From an uncultured bacterium (GTDB taxonomy: Bacteria > Armatimonadota > UBA5829 > DSUL01), in assembly GCA_937967775.1 (NCBI GenBank), contig CALCJH010000299.1:1-9042 (forward strand): a stretch of DNA of 9,042 nt. Direction: 5' to 3'. Each line of letters begins with the position of its first letter. Position 1 is the stretch's first letter. Below the pieces are notes generated by a model. That model was not told the origin of the DNA, made no database searches, and saw only the letters and a program-made list of their open reading frames with translations. Positions 1 to 7,226 of the stretch are shown here, one piece after another. The translations under genes and the position numbers were made by a program.

Positions 1-2
1 AG

Positions 3-275
3 GATGCGGGGTTCCACGGCATCCAGACCCAGAACGTGCTGACGGCCAACGGTCTGATAGACGGGGTGGCCCTCAGCAGTCCGCTCACCTACAGTTTTTC
101 CACCGTCACTTTTGGCACGGGACAGAGCCCGGCCAACAGCCTGCCACAGGGGCAGGGTCTGCTTCGCATCACCGAACTGGCCCCCACGCTGGATGAGGTC
201 ACGGTAACCGTCCGCTGGCGGGAGAGCGGCCAGTGGCAGGCAGTCACCCTGAGCACAATGGTGGCCGGCATCTAG
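3..275 (+). CDS. C-terminal part of a PilV-like minor pseudopilin (5' truncated by window edge)
   Basis: The reading frame is open from the first complete codon at position 3 to a TAG at 273-275, with no stop upstream, so the gene begins outside the window. The GTG at 36 is an internal valine, not a convincing start. The 90 visible residues end in alternating beta-strand sequence (VTVTVRW, then ESGQWQAVTLSTMVAGI). This resembles the tail of PilV-type minor pilins, where a V-x-V-x-W strand is followed by a short loop and a final strand ending in a T-x-V/I segment. The diagnostic N-terminal pilin helix is not visible, so the assignment rests on this tail and on two downstream genes that are clearly pilin-like. 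The next gene starts 21 bases after the stop. A generic pseudopilin of a type II secretion system is the main alternative. Confidence 0.6.
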   Translation, partial: DAGFHGIQTQNVLTANGLIDGVALSSPLTYSFSTVTFGTGQSPANSLPQGQGLLRITELAPTLDEVTVTVRWRESGQWQAVTLSTMVAGI

Positions 276-283
276 ACTTTGGA

Positions 284-288
284 TGGAG
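284..288 (+). promoter_or_regulatory. Ribosome binding site that decides the start of the PilW-like gene
   Basis: TGGAG lies 8 bases upstream of a GTG at 297. The alternative in-frame TTG at 279 has no purine-rich site at a suitable distance and lies only three bases after the upstream stop, so GTG 297 is preferred. Confidence 0.6.
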
Positions 289-296
289 ACCGGACC

Positions 297-827
297 GTGA
301 AGTCTGCTATCGCTCGCATCCGGCATTCCCGCCGCGGAGCCACCGTCATCGAGATGGTGACCGCGGTGTCCATTTTTACCCTCCTTTCCCTGGGAGGACT
401 AGGGCTCCTTGTGGGCGGAGCCAATAGCTGGAACCGCGACTTCGCCCGGGGCTCCCAGGAGACGGATGTCGCCCAGGCGCTCCGGCGCGTGGAGGATGCG
501 CTGCGGTTCGCCTGCGCGGTACAGGTGGACACGAACGGACTGGGAATCACTTACTTCTTTCCTGTCCGGGACGCACAGGGACGGCCTCTGCTCCCCATCC
601 AGTCCGATGGAACGGCCCGACGAATCTGGCGGGCAGCGGACGGGACGCTCCGGATGACCGGCTTCAACCGTCCATTGCTGCGCAACGTCCCGGCCGACGC
701 CCCCATCTTCAGCGCCACCACCAGCCAGCGCGCCGTCAGGGTGGCGCTGCGGACATCCACCTCGGACGGCCGGTCCAACTGGACGGCCGCCCGCACCGTC
801 GTCGTTCAGATCAGGAATGCACCTTGA
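297..827 (+). CDS. Minor pseudopilin, PilW/GspJ-like, with class III (prepilin) signal
   Basis: This 176-residue protein would be a minor subunit of a type IV pilus or pseudopilus in the inner membrane and periplasm. The short basic leader (residues 1-14, ending RHSRRG) is followed by ATVIEMVTAVSIFTLLSLGG. Prepilin peptidase should cut after Gly14, which leaves Glu at mature position 5, the residue conserved in pilins for assembly. A hydrophobic helix runs to about residue 42. The rest is a soluble domain with beta-strand character and a terminal strand pattern (RTVVVQIRNAP). PilW and GspJ members are usually somewhat longer or of similar size, and the exact subfamily cannot be fixed by eye. 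The GTG start is chosen for its Shine-Dalgarno site. The stop overlaps the TTG start of the next gene (TTGA at 824-827), which suggests translational coupling within one pilus operon. Confidence 0.85.
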   Translation: MKSAIARIRHSRRGATVIEMVTAVSIFTLLSLGGLGLLVGGANSWNRDFARGSQETDVAQALRRVEDALRFACAVQVDTNGLGITYFFPVRDAQGRPLLPIQSDGTARRIWRAADGTLRMTGFNRPLLRNVPADAPIFSATTSQRAVRVALRTSTSDGRSNWTAARTVVVQIRNAP

Positions 828-2632
828 AAATGACAGAGATGCTCACTGAATGGACCGGAAGACTTTCCAGACGGCGCGGCGCGGCCATCGCCGCCGCGCT
901 GGTCTGGCTCGGACTACTCTCGATGATGGGAACGGGAATCGTCTCGTTCTCCACGTCAGGGACCACCCGCGTCATCTCGGAGGAGCGGCGCGCCGAGGCG
1001 CTGGCCGCCGCTGATGGAGGACTGCAGCGGGAGATCCACATCCTGTGGATCCCGTTCCGCGCCCAGCAACGGATCCAGAACCTGGATGCTCAGTTCACCG
1101 GCGCGGGACCGGGCACGTCGGCAAAGCTCGTGACCACGGGCGAACTGCCGAACGGCACCCGCTATGTCGCCGCAGTGGTGGGCTACGAATCTGTCAACTC
1201 TCGCACGCGCCGGTTCACCATCCAATCCGTGGGCTGGTGCGACACGAACGGCAACGGGGTGCTGGACGAGGGAGAGGTGTCGCGGGCCGTGGAGGCGTTG
1301 CTGGACCTGACGCTGGATCCCTCCAGCGTGTTCGACTACGCCTACTTCGTCAACAACTACGGGTGGCTGGACGGGTTCGGCGCCTCGGACCTGATCGTCA
1401 ACGGCGATATGCGCGCGAACGCCGACTTCAGCATCCTGAACGGCTCGCCCACTATCAACGGCAGCGTATACGCCTGCCGGAACGACAAGCTGTGGCCCCA
1501 TGCGGCGGGCATCGTGAACCGGACCCCGCAGTACTGGACGAACAGCTACTATCAATCCAGAGCTCCCCAGCAGGCCCGACAGGCCTATCAGCAGTCCCGG
1601 ATGGGCGTGAAGGGGTCGGATCAGTTCGAGGCGTGGCGCGACATCATCTATGATGCGGACGCTTCAATGGTTCACGGCCGCCCGGCCGGCGCCGTCATCG
1701 GCGACGTAAACGGCATCCGCAGGTTCGACGGCACCATTCTGGACCCGCGGGCCACCAAAGAGCTGCCGATGCCGGACCTGAACGACGTGGAGTATTACAA
1801 GCAGATCAGCCGGAACTACCTGGACACCAAGCGCAAGTTCCGGGACAACTCCAACAACCCGTACTACAACGAGCCAGCGTTTATCGAAGTCTTCAACCCC
1901 TCCAGGAACCGGTATGAGCGCATCACCAATCAGGGCGTTTTCGAGGGCAGCGTGGCGCTCATCGGGACGACGGCAAAGCCGATCCGGATTCACGGGCCGG
2001 TCACGGTGACGGGAGATATCGTCATCAAGGGTGTCTTCACCGGGCAGGGGACGCTCTACGCGGGCCGAAACGTGCACATCGTGGGCAACGTGCAGTACGC
2101 CCAGGGACCGAACTTCTCCGGAAACGACCTGGAACTGATAGACAAGGCGAACGAGAAAAAGGATCTGCTGGCTCTGTGCGCCCGGGGGAGCATTATCATG
2201 GGCAACCCCAAGAGGATGAGCAACCTGACCCTGTCCTACATGACACCGCCCTTTACCAAGGGACGCTACGACGATTTCGGAAACTGGATCCCACCCTACA
2301 ATGCAAGAGAGATCGACGAATACGGTGTGATGCGCTACAAATCGCTGCTGGGGGACAACTACCTCGACTCCATCAGCGAGAACGTCAACGTCATCAACGC
2401 CATCCTTTACACGAACTTCCTGGGAGGAGGGGAGATCGGAGGGGGGTCTCAGGGGGTCACCTTCAACGGCTCCATCATCTGCCGCGACGAGGCGATGGTG
2501 ACCCGGAGCCTGCCTATGTATCTGAACTACGACACGCGGGTGAAGTGGAGGATCCAGGAAGGCGAGCCACTGGTTGACATCAACCTTCCGTTCAGCCCGG
2601 CTGCCCGTATGAGGGCGTGGAGGGAGATATGA
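824..2632 (+). CDS. Large PilX/GspK-like pilus-associated protein with an EF-hand loop
   Basis: This 602-residue protein has an N-terminus typical of PilX/GspK pseudopilins. A basic stretch ending RRRG (to residue 19) precedes a hydrophobic segment (AAIAAALVWLGLLSMMGTGI, 20-39), then a helix with AEALAAADGGLQ (58-68) like the A-x-x-A-x-x-A-E-x-G of PilX N-domains. As in PilX/GspK, mature position 5 is not Glu (it is Ala24). Residues 140-151 form a complete 12-residue EF-hand loop (D1, N3, N5, G6, D9, E12), suggesting calcium binding. Residues about 370-430 (EGSVALIG, then GPVTVTGDIVIKG, LYAGRNVHIVGNV) read like short repeating beta-strands of a beta-helix, and GVTFNGSIICRD recurs near 544-555. 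It is much larger than PilX (about 150-200 residues). AGGA at 813-816 favours the TTG at 824; ATG 830 is the alternative. Surface-exposed pilus-tip or cargo role is inferred. Confidence 0.75.
   Translation: MKMTEMLTEWTGRLSRRRGAAIAAALVWLGLLSMMGTGIVSFSTSGTTRVISEERRAEALAAADGGLQREIHILWIPFRAQQRIQNLDAQFTGAGPGTSAKLVTTGELPNGTRYVAAVVGYESVNSRTRRFTIQSVGWCDTNGNGVLDEGEVSRAVEALLDLTLDPSSVFDYAYFVNNYGWLDGFGASDLIVNGDMRANADFSILNGSPTINGSVYACRNDKLWPHAAGIVNRTPQYWTNSYYQSRAPQQARQAYQQSRMGVKGSDQFEAWRDIIYDADASMVHGRPAGAVIGDVNGIRRFDGTILDPRATKELPMPDLNDVEYYKQISRNYLDTKRKFRDNSNNPYYNEPAFIEVFNPSRNRYERITNQGVFEGSVALIGTTAKPIRIHGPVTVTGDIVIKGVFTGQGTLYAGRNVHIVGNVQYAQGPNFSGNDLELIDKANEKKDLLALCARGSIIMGNPKRMSNLTLSYMTPPFTKGRYDDFGNWIPPYNAREIDEYGVMRYKSLLGDNYLDSISENVNVINAILYTNFLGGGEIGGGSQGVTFNGSIICRDEAMVTRSLPMYLNYDTRVKWRIQEGEPLVDINLPFSPAARMRAWREI
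1241..1276 (+). other. EF-hand type calcium-binding loop within the PilX-like protein
   Basis: The codons give the loop DTNGNGVLDEGE, residues 140-151. It has acidic or amide oxygen ligands at loop positions 1, 3, 5, 9 and 12, Gly at 6 and a hydrophobic residue at 8, matching the canonical EF-hand/dockerin-type calcium loop. The flanking helices of a full EF-hand are not obvious, so it may be an isolated loop as in dockerins and some pilus adhesins. Confidence 0.7.
2619..2624 (+). promoter_or_regulatory. Ribosome binding site that decides the start of the small exported protein
   Basis: GGAGGG lies 4 bases upstream of the ATG at 2629 and inside the end of the preceding gene. An in-frame GTG at 2617 overlaps this site itself and would add residues before a good signal peptide, so ATG 2629 is preferred. 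Confidence 0.7.
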
Positions 2633-3156
2633 CGAAAGCGAGCTGTTTCGTGATTCTTGCCGCAGCGGTCCTGATGGCGCTGCCGTCGGCGGCTTCGGCC
2701 ATGCACCGGAACCCTTACGCGCCGGACACGCCTTATGTTCCCCCGGAGGAGCTCGAGCGCCAGAGGCAGGAACAGCAGAAGAGCGCGCCCGTAATGGAGC
2801 AGCCCGACCTGCCGACGCCGGCCGCTCCCCCGACCTACGACTACAGTCAGGACCAAAACGCCGCTCCTTCGGATCTGGTTTCCGCCCTGCAGACCCATCA
2901 GGCCTCCAGGTCGGAGGCCGGCAACAGCCCGGCGCCTCGCTCGCAGGAGGAGCAGGAATCGCGCCGCAGACGCGGGCTGGTGCTGATCGTTGCCAGCGCG
3001 GCGGGGATCGCCGGACTGGGGCTCAGCCGCGCCGCTATGACGTATCTCAGCCGAACATCCCCGAGGGAGGCCCAGCAGGCGCTGGAGGAGGGCAAAGACA
3101 TCCGTGAAAACGCTCGCAGTTATGGAGGAGACCACAAAGAGTATTTTATAGACTGA
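2629..3156 (+). CDS. Small exported, single-pass membrane protein of unknown function, last gene of the pilin operon
   Basis: I do not recognise this family. The 175-residue product has a clear Sec signal peptide (MTKASCFVILAAAVLMALPS, with predicted cleavage after ASA at residue 24). It continues with a proline- and tyrosine-rich stretch (NPYAPDTPYVPPEE, 28-41), a Gln/Glu/Arg-rich segment (41-51), and a Pro/Ala/Gln-rich low-complexity linker to about residue 113. Four consecutive arginines (112-115) then precede a hydrophobic span (GLVLIVASAAGIAGLGLSRA, about 116-135), probably a transmembrane helix, followed by a short polar tail. The start codon overlaps the upstream stop (ATGA at 2629-2632), so it is very likely co-translated with the PilX-like gene. 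That context suggests a pilus or secretion accessory role, for example an envelope anchor, but nothing in the sequence proves it. Confidence 0.75.
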   Translation: MTKASCFVILAAAVLMALPSAASAMHRNPYAPDTPYVPPEELERQRQEQQKSAPVMEQPDLPTPAAPPTYDYSQDQNAAPSDLVSALQTHQASRSEAGNSPAPRSQEEQESRRRRGLVLIVASAAGIAGLGLSRAAMTYLSRTSPREAQQALEEGKDIRENARSYGGDHKEYFID

Positions 3157-3180
3157 CGCCCGCATCGCCTCCCTTCAGCC

Positions 3181-3216
3181 AGAGCGGCCCGGCGCACAAA
3201 ACGCCGGGTCGCTTTT
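3181..3216 (+). terminator. Rho-independent terminator candidate ending the pilin operon
   Basis: A stem pairs 3181-3194 with 3202-3215: 14 pairs, two of them G-U, with a perfect inner CCCGGCG/CGCCGGG core and a 7-base A-rich loop (CACAAAA). The T run is short (TTTT at 3213-3216) and partly inside the stem. It lies 25 bases after the last pilin-operon stop and before the next promoter candidate, which fits termination. Confidence 0.75.
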
Positions 3217-3258
3217 CGCGTCCCTGCCGGAACCTGCCTCCTAATGAAAAACGATTGC

Positions 3259-3287
3259 TTGTGCTCTTCCGACACAGGCGGTAGAAT
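3259..3287 (+). promoter_or_regulatory. Promoter candidate for the DUF362-DUF4091-SGNH unit
   Basis: TTGTGC (3259-3264) and TAGAAT (3282-3287) are separated by 17 bases, a sigma-70-like arrangement with a weak -35 and a good -10. It is placed just after the terminator and about 96 bases before the preferred start at 3384. The implied leader of roughly 90 bases contains a small GC hairpin (GGGGC at 3311-3315 with GCCCC at 3321-3325). Confidence 0.5.
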
Positions 3288-3370
3288 GGAGAAAAGCCTG
3301 CCGGCGTCCGGGGGCTCCCTGCCCCGTCGCCTTCTACTGGGATGGACGATATGCCTGCGGAACCGTCCCG

Positions 3371-3375
3371 GGAGG
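3371..3375 (+). promoter_or_regulatory. Strong ribosome binding site that decides the DUF362 gene start
   Basis: GGAGG (followed by T) lies 8 bases before the GTG at 3384. The longer alternative, ATG 3342, has only a weak GGG directly before it. GTG 3384 also gives a compact Tat leader, so it is preferred. Confidence 0.75.
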
Positions 3376-3383
3376 TTACACAA

Positions 3384-5438
3384 GTGGAGCACAACACCAT
3401 TTCCCGCCGCGACTTCCTGAAGGGGATCACTGTCTTCTCCGCGGGGGCGTGGCTTCTGGGACGCGACGCGCTGACTCTGAAAGCCGGACCGGTCTCCCCG
3501 GCCGGGTTCGGCGTAGACCGCTCCGTGGTGGGGATCGCCGACATACCGACCACCGCCGATATCGAAGCCGCCGTCCGCCGAGCGGTGGAGTTTGCGGGCG
3601 GTCTGCCTTCCGGGATCGGGCCGGGCAAGGTCATTGTCATCCAGCCCAACCTGGTGCAGGCGGGATGGACAAGCGGCAGCGGGGTGATCGCCCACGTGCG
3701 GGTGGTGCGCGAGGTCATCCGGATGTGTCTGGAGAAGGGCGCGCGGACGCAGGATATCTTTGTCTGCGAGGGATCGGCCAGCTTCTACGGCAGCCAGGGA
3801 GCATACGGCCCCCGCGAAATGACGCTCAAGGCGTTCAGGGACAGCGGGCTGGACGCGAACGGCGACCTGTACGAAGACGAGACCGGCGTGCGCCTGTTGG
3901 ACGCCAACCAGGCGGGGCAGCTATATCCAGACTTCCCCGGCTACAGCGGCCCCTACGACCCGGCCTACGTGACCCACGTCGTCAAACCGTTCCTGCTGAA
4001 CCGGGTCTATGTTCTGCCGAATCTGGTAGTGAACTGCGACTTTCTGATTCGCATCCCGTGCGTAAAAAGCCACAGCCTGGCGGGCATCACAGGCGCCCTC
4101 AAGCTGGCCTGCGGACTGGCTCCGACGGACATCTATCACTACCCGGGGCTTCCGTTTTATAAATGGGCCCTCCTGCACCAGCCTGTCGGCGGCAACAACG
4201 AGCTGATCACCAACGCCAAGACCCAGGCGGATATGACGCTCTGCCGCCCGCCGGATCTGGTGGTCACGGACGGGTTGGTGGGTGTCACGAACGGACCCTG
4301 CGGAGGCGACGGCGGAGGCGGGACCGTCAACCTGCCGCCAGGCGGACCCATCCGGGCCATCCTGGCCGGTAAGGACCCGGTGGCCACAGACACGGTGCAG
4401 GCGCTGGTGTGCGGCTACCAGACGCACTCCGGCAGCATTCCCGCGCTTTACTGGGCGGCACAACTCGGGTTGGGAACGGACGATCCCAGAAAGATCGAGG
4501 TGCGAGGACGGCGGGTCTCGGAAGTACGCAGGTGGTTCCCCGCGTGGGGCAGCGCAAAGCCAGGCGACCGTGTGGCCCCCGTAGTCGGCGATGTGAATCT
4601 GACACTGGATTCGTCTCTCAGGCTGACCGCCCGGCCTGTAGGCGCCTATGACGCCAGCCCGGGACTCTGCAAGGCGGAGCTGTATGTCGACGGCGTGCTG
4701 GTGGACAGCTCCGGCGAGCCCGGTCTGGAGACATCCTGCCTTCTGGCGGGCGCGGCGGCCGGGCAGCACACGGTAAAGGTGATCGTCTACGACGGGATGC
4801 TGAACGATACGTCGCTGACGCGCCCCCTGACCGTCCACAACGGGCCGCCCATCCCCTCTGCCCTCGCAGCGGCTGACTCGACGCGGCTGTTCCTGGGACC
4901 GGTGGCGTTTGCGGGAACCAGCGTCGCTCTGGACGGTCAGACATTCTTCGTGACTAACCAGGCGGGCACGTCCGGGCTCATGGTCCGTTACCGCGGTGCG
5001 GCGCCCCTGTTTGTGGCCGGAGCGCACATCAGTCTGGAAGGCGAGCTTCAGACTCAGAATGGCCAGAGGGTGCTGATGGGATGGGCTCTGGCGGAGCAGG
5101 GTGGATCTTCGCCGGTGCGGCCCAAGTTCATGCTGAACCGCGCGGTGGGCGGAAGCAGCCTGAACCCACACACGCCGGGCGTGAGCGGTTCGCAGGGTCC
5201 TTACAATCTGGGTTGCCTCATCCGCACGTCCGGGGTGGTCCGCGAGACGGGGCAGAGCTGGTTCGTCATTGACGACGGTTCCCGGCCGGGAGGACTGAAA
5301 GTGCTGTGCGGACCTGTTACCCCTCCCACAGCAGGGAGCAAAGTGGTAGTCTGCGGATTCAGCTGTTGCGAGGAGAATGGCGGAAGCATCCTGCCGGTGG
5401 TGGCACTGCGGGCCGCCGCGGATATCCAGCAAGTGTAA
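3384..5438 (+). CDS. Tat-exported DUF362 protein with Ig-like and OB-like C-terminal extension
   Basis: With the GTG start the protein has 684 residues. A textbook twin-arginine motif, SRRDFLK (7-13), and a hydrophobic segment (about 14-26) predict export in folded form. The DUF362 core spans roughly residues 45-390: KVIVIQPNLV (82-91), IPCVKSHSLAGITGALKLAC (224-243), PDLVVTDGLVGVTNGPCGG (290-308) and AGKDPVATDTVQALVCGY (328-345). The biochemical role of DUF362 is not settled; many relatives carry ferredoxin-like clusters, but no C-x2-C-x2-C cluster motif is visible here. Residues about 398-486 look like an Ig-type domain (AELYVDGVLVDSS, then HTVKVIVYDG). From about 500 to 680 two beta-rich OB-like modules follow, the second with IRTSGVVRE and FVIDDGS. 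It is the first gene of an exported-protein unit; a 108-base gap without a visible promoter precedes the DUF4091 gene. Confidence 0.85.
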   Translation: MEHNTISRRDFLKGITVFSAGAWLLGRDALTLKAGPVSPAGFGVDRSVVGIADIPTTADIEAAVRRAVEFAGGLPSGIGPGKVIVIQPNLVQAGWTSGSGVIAHVRVVREVIRMCLEKGARTQDIFVCEGSASFYGSQGAYGPREMTLKAFRDSGLDANGDLYEDETGVRLLDANQAGQLYPDFPGYSGPYDPAYVTHVVKPFLLNRVYVLPNLVVNCDFLIRIPCVKSHSLAGITGALKLACGLAPTDIYHYPGLPFYKWALLHQPVGGNNELITNAKTQADMTLCRPPDLVVTDGLVGVTNGPCGGDGGGGTVNLPPGGPIRAILAGKDPVATDTVQALVCGYQTHSGSIPALYWAAQLGLGTDDPRKIEVRGRRVSEVRRWFPAWGSAKPGDRVAPVVGDVNLTLDSSLRLTARPVGAYDASPGLCKAELYVDGVLVDSSGEPGLETSCLLAGAAAGQHTVKVIVYDGMLNDTSLTRPLTVHNGPPIPSALAAADSTRLFLGPVAFAGTSVALDGQTFFVTNQAGTSGLMVRYRGAAPLFVAGAHISLEGELQTQNGQRVLMGWALAEQGGSSPVRPKFMLNRAVGGSSLNPHTPGVSGSQGPYNLGCLIRTSGVVRETGQSWFVIDDGSRPGGLKVLCGPVTPPTAGSKVVVCGFSCCEENGGSILPVVALRAAADIQQV

Positions 5439-5531
5439 CCGGACCGAGGCAGTCATACCACCGGAAGCCGTCACAGCCGGTTGCGCTCCGGCAGGATCCG
5501 GGACATCTCCCGTCCAACAGCTTCATCTGAC

Positions 5532-5537
5532 GGAGGG
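5532..5537 (+). promoter_or_regulatory. Ribosome binding site that decides the DUF4091 gene start
   Basis: GGAGGG lies 9 bases upstream of the ATG at 5547. The reading frame extends upstream to a TTG at 5481, but that would bury the signal peptide behind 22 polar residues, so ATG 5547 is chosen. Confidence 0.7.
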
Positions 5538-5546
5538 CTAACGGTC

Positions 5547-7226
5547 ATGTTCGATTCACGGGCGTTTGTGGCGGCGCTGGCTGCCGCAGTGACCTTCACG
5601 ATGGGCAACGCACTGGAGGCGAAGATGCAGGTCCAGGTTGTGGATGCGCTGGTCAAGTTGCTCCCGGAAGGGCCCATACCCCGGGATTCTGCACAGGAAG
5701 CCTTCATCGAAGCGGCGCGGGGAGAGTACGAGAGCGCACAGATCGTGGCAACGGGCGACGAGGAGGGTGCGCTGCTTGTCTCGGCGTCACCGCTTTCGGG
5801 GCCTCCGGGGAGACGCCCGTCGGTGCAGATACGTTTTGCCGGATACGTGCCCGTCAGTCGGGGGACGGGACATACTCCGGACCACCTGCTGGTGGCCAGG
5901 CCCCCGGCTGAGATACCGGACCCGCTGCTGGAGGACACATCCATAATGCTCAAGCCCGGCCGGGCTCAGAGCGTCTGGGTCACGGTGCGAGTGCCGGAGG
6001 ACTGCCAGCCCGGCGAATACCGCGGCTCGATTGTTCTGACCGCACCCGACTCGGAGGTGGAGGTGCCGCTTCGCGTTCGGGTGCGGGAAGTGGCCGTGCC
6101 CGCGGAGCGTTCGCTCTACATCACCAACTGGTTCAGCGTGGAGAACATCGCGTCCGCGGCCGGAGTGCAGCCGTGGAGTGAGGGGCACTGGAAACTGCTG
6201 GAAGCCTGGGCGCGTCTGATGGCCGATTACCGGCAGAACGTGGTCATTACGCCCCTGATGTCCCTCATTGTGGCCCACGAGGACGCGGACGGCCGTCTGA
6301 GCTTCGATTTCTCGCGTCTGGACCGGTGGATCCGCGTGTTCGACGAGGCGGGAGCGCTGGGGCTGATCGAAGGAGGGCATCTGGGAGGGCGCTCGGAATG
6401 GGAGGCCCCGGACTTCGATGCCGCGCGTCCCGTCACCGTGCTCCCGGACGGCAGCCTGAAGCGCTGGGAACCGGTCAAAGTGACCAGCGCGGCTCAGCGT
6501 GAGTTCCTCTCACAGTTCTTGCCAGCACTGCGGGACCATCTGCGGCAGATCGGCTGGCTGGACCGCTACGTGCAGCACCTGGTAGATGAGCCGATCACCG
6601 TCAACGCGGAGAGCTACAACCGGCTGGCCGCGATGGTCCGGGAGTTCGCCCCGGAGTTCCGCATCATTGACGCCACGATGTGCCGGGAAGTGGCGGGTTC
6701 CGTGGATATCTGGGTGCCCCAGCCGCAGGAGATCGCCGCACACTGGGATTTCTTCCAGGAGCGCAAGTCGAAAGGAGAACAGGTCTGGTTCTATACCTGC
6801 CTGTCGCCCACGTCGGGCTATATGAACCGGATGGTGGACTATCATCTGCTGCCGGTGAGGCTGCTGCACTGGCAGAACTTCCGCTACGACCTGCCCGGCT
6901 ATCTGCACTGGGGGCTGAACCACTGGCGCGAGGATCCTTTCCGCAACCTGGAACCGCTCCTCAGCGGAGAGACGTACCTGCCCCCCGGCGACACACACAT
7001 TGTGTATCCCGGGAAATACGGCCCGCTCTCCAGCATCCGGCTGGAGGCCATGCGGGACGGCATCGAGGACTATGAGCTGCTGCGTATGCTGGCACTCAAG
7101 GACAGAAAGGCCGCGGAGCGGATCTGCGCTTCCGTGGTGCGTTCCATGACAGACTACACTGTGGATCCCACGGAGTTCCGGCGGGCGCGCAGCCGTTTGC
7201 TGGATGAGCTTGAGAGAAGGCGATGA
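5547..7226 (+). CDS. Exported DUF4091 protein, GH123-like glycosidase candidate
   Basis: The 559-residue protein starts with a Sec signal peptide (MFDSRAFVAALAAAVTFTMG, likely cleavage after Ala25). An N-terminal beta-sandwich follows, with a strand region at about 136-188 (KPGRAQSVWVTVRVPEDC, QPGEYRGSIVL) typical of the domain before DUF4091. The C-terminal half is a TIM-barrel-like region with DUF4091 hallmarks: LVDEP (345-349), QVWFYTC (412-418), DLPGYLHWGLNHW (448-460), YPGKYG (487-492) and SIRLEAMRDGIEDYELL (496-512). DUF4091 is related to GH123, whose N-acetylgalactosaminidases use an adjacent Asp-Glu pair; Asp347-Glu348 in LVDEP is the natural counterpart. It probably acts in the periplasm or outside the cell on a glycan with N-acetylated sugars, but the substrate is inferred. 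Its stop overlaps the next start (ATGA at 7223-7226). Confidence 0.88.
   Translation: MFDSRAFVAALAAAVTFTMGNALEAKMQVQVVDALVKLLPEGPIPRDSAQEAFIEAARGEYESAQIVATGDEEGALLVSASPLSGPPGRRPSVQIRFAGYVPVSRGTGHTPDHLLVARPPAEIPDPLLEDTSIMLKPGRAQSVWVTVRVPEDCQPGEYRGSIVLTAPDSEVEVPLRVRVREVAVPAERSLYITNWFSVENIASAAGVQPWSEGHWKLLEAWARLMADYRQNVVITPLMSLIVAHEDADGRLSFDFSRLDRWIRVFDEAGALGLIEGGHLGGRSEWEAPDFDAARPVTVLPDGSLKRWEPVKVTSAAQREFLSQFLPALRDHLRQIGWLDRYVQHLVDEPITVNAESYNRLAAMVREFAPEFRIIDATMCREVAGSVDIWVPQPQEIAAHWDFFQERKSKGEQVWFYTCLSPTSGYMNRMVDYHLLPVRLLHWQNFRYDLPGYLHWGLNHWREDPFRNLEPLLSGETYLPPGDTHIVYPGKYGPLSSIRLEAMRDGIEDYELLRMLALKDRKAAERICASVVRSMTDYTVDPTEFRRARSRLLDELERRR

Noticed and set aside
956..1555. Minus-strand frame of 199 codons opposite the PilX-like gene
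   Set aside because: It has no signal, motif or ribosome site, and the opposite strand encodes a coherent pilin-like protein.
3852..3887. Second calcium-loop-like sequence, DANGDLYEDETG, in the DUF362 protein
   Set aside because: It has acidic or amide residues at loop positions 1, 3, 5 and 9 but lacks Gly at 6 and Glu/Asp at 12, so it is not a canonical EF-hand loop.
3921..5474. Long minus-strand open frame (517 codons) opposite the DUF362 gene
   Set aside because: It lies antisense to a gene with a strong ribosome site, Tat motif and recognisable domain. Its translation is rich in Arg, His and Gln without any domain pattern, as expected from a shadow frame in GC-rich DNA.
5439..5546. Separate promoter between the DUF362 and DUF4091 genes
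   Set aside because: TTGCGC at 5481 has no matching -10 at 16-18 bases, and no other -35/-10 pair is visible in the 108-base gap.
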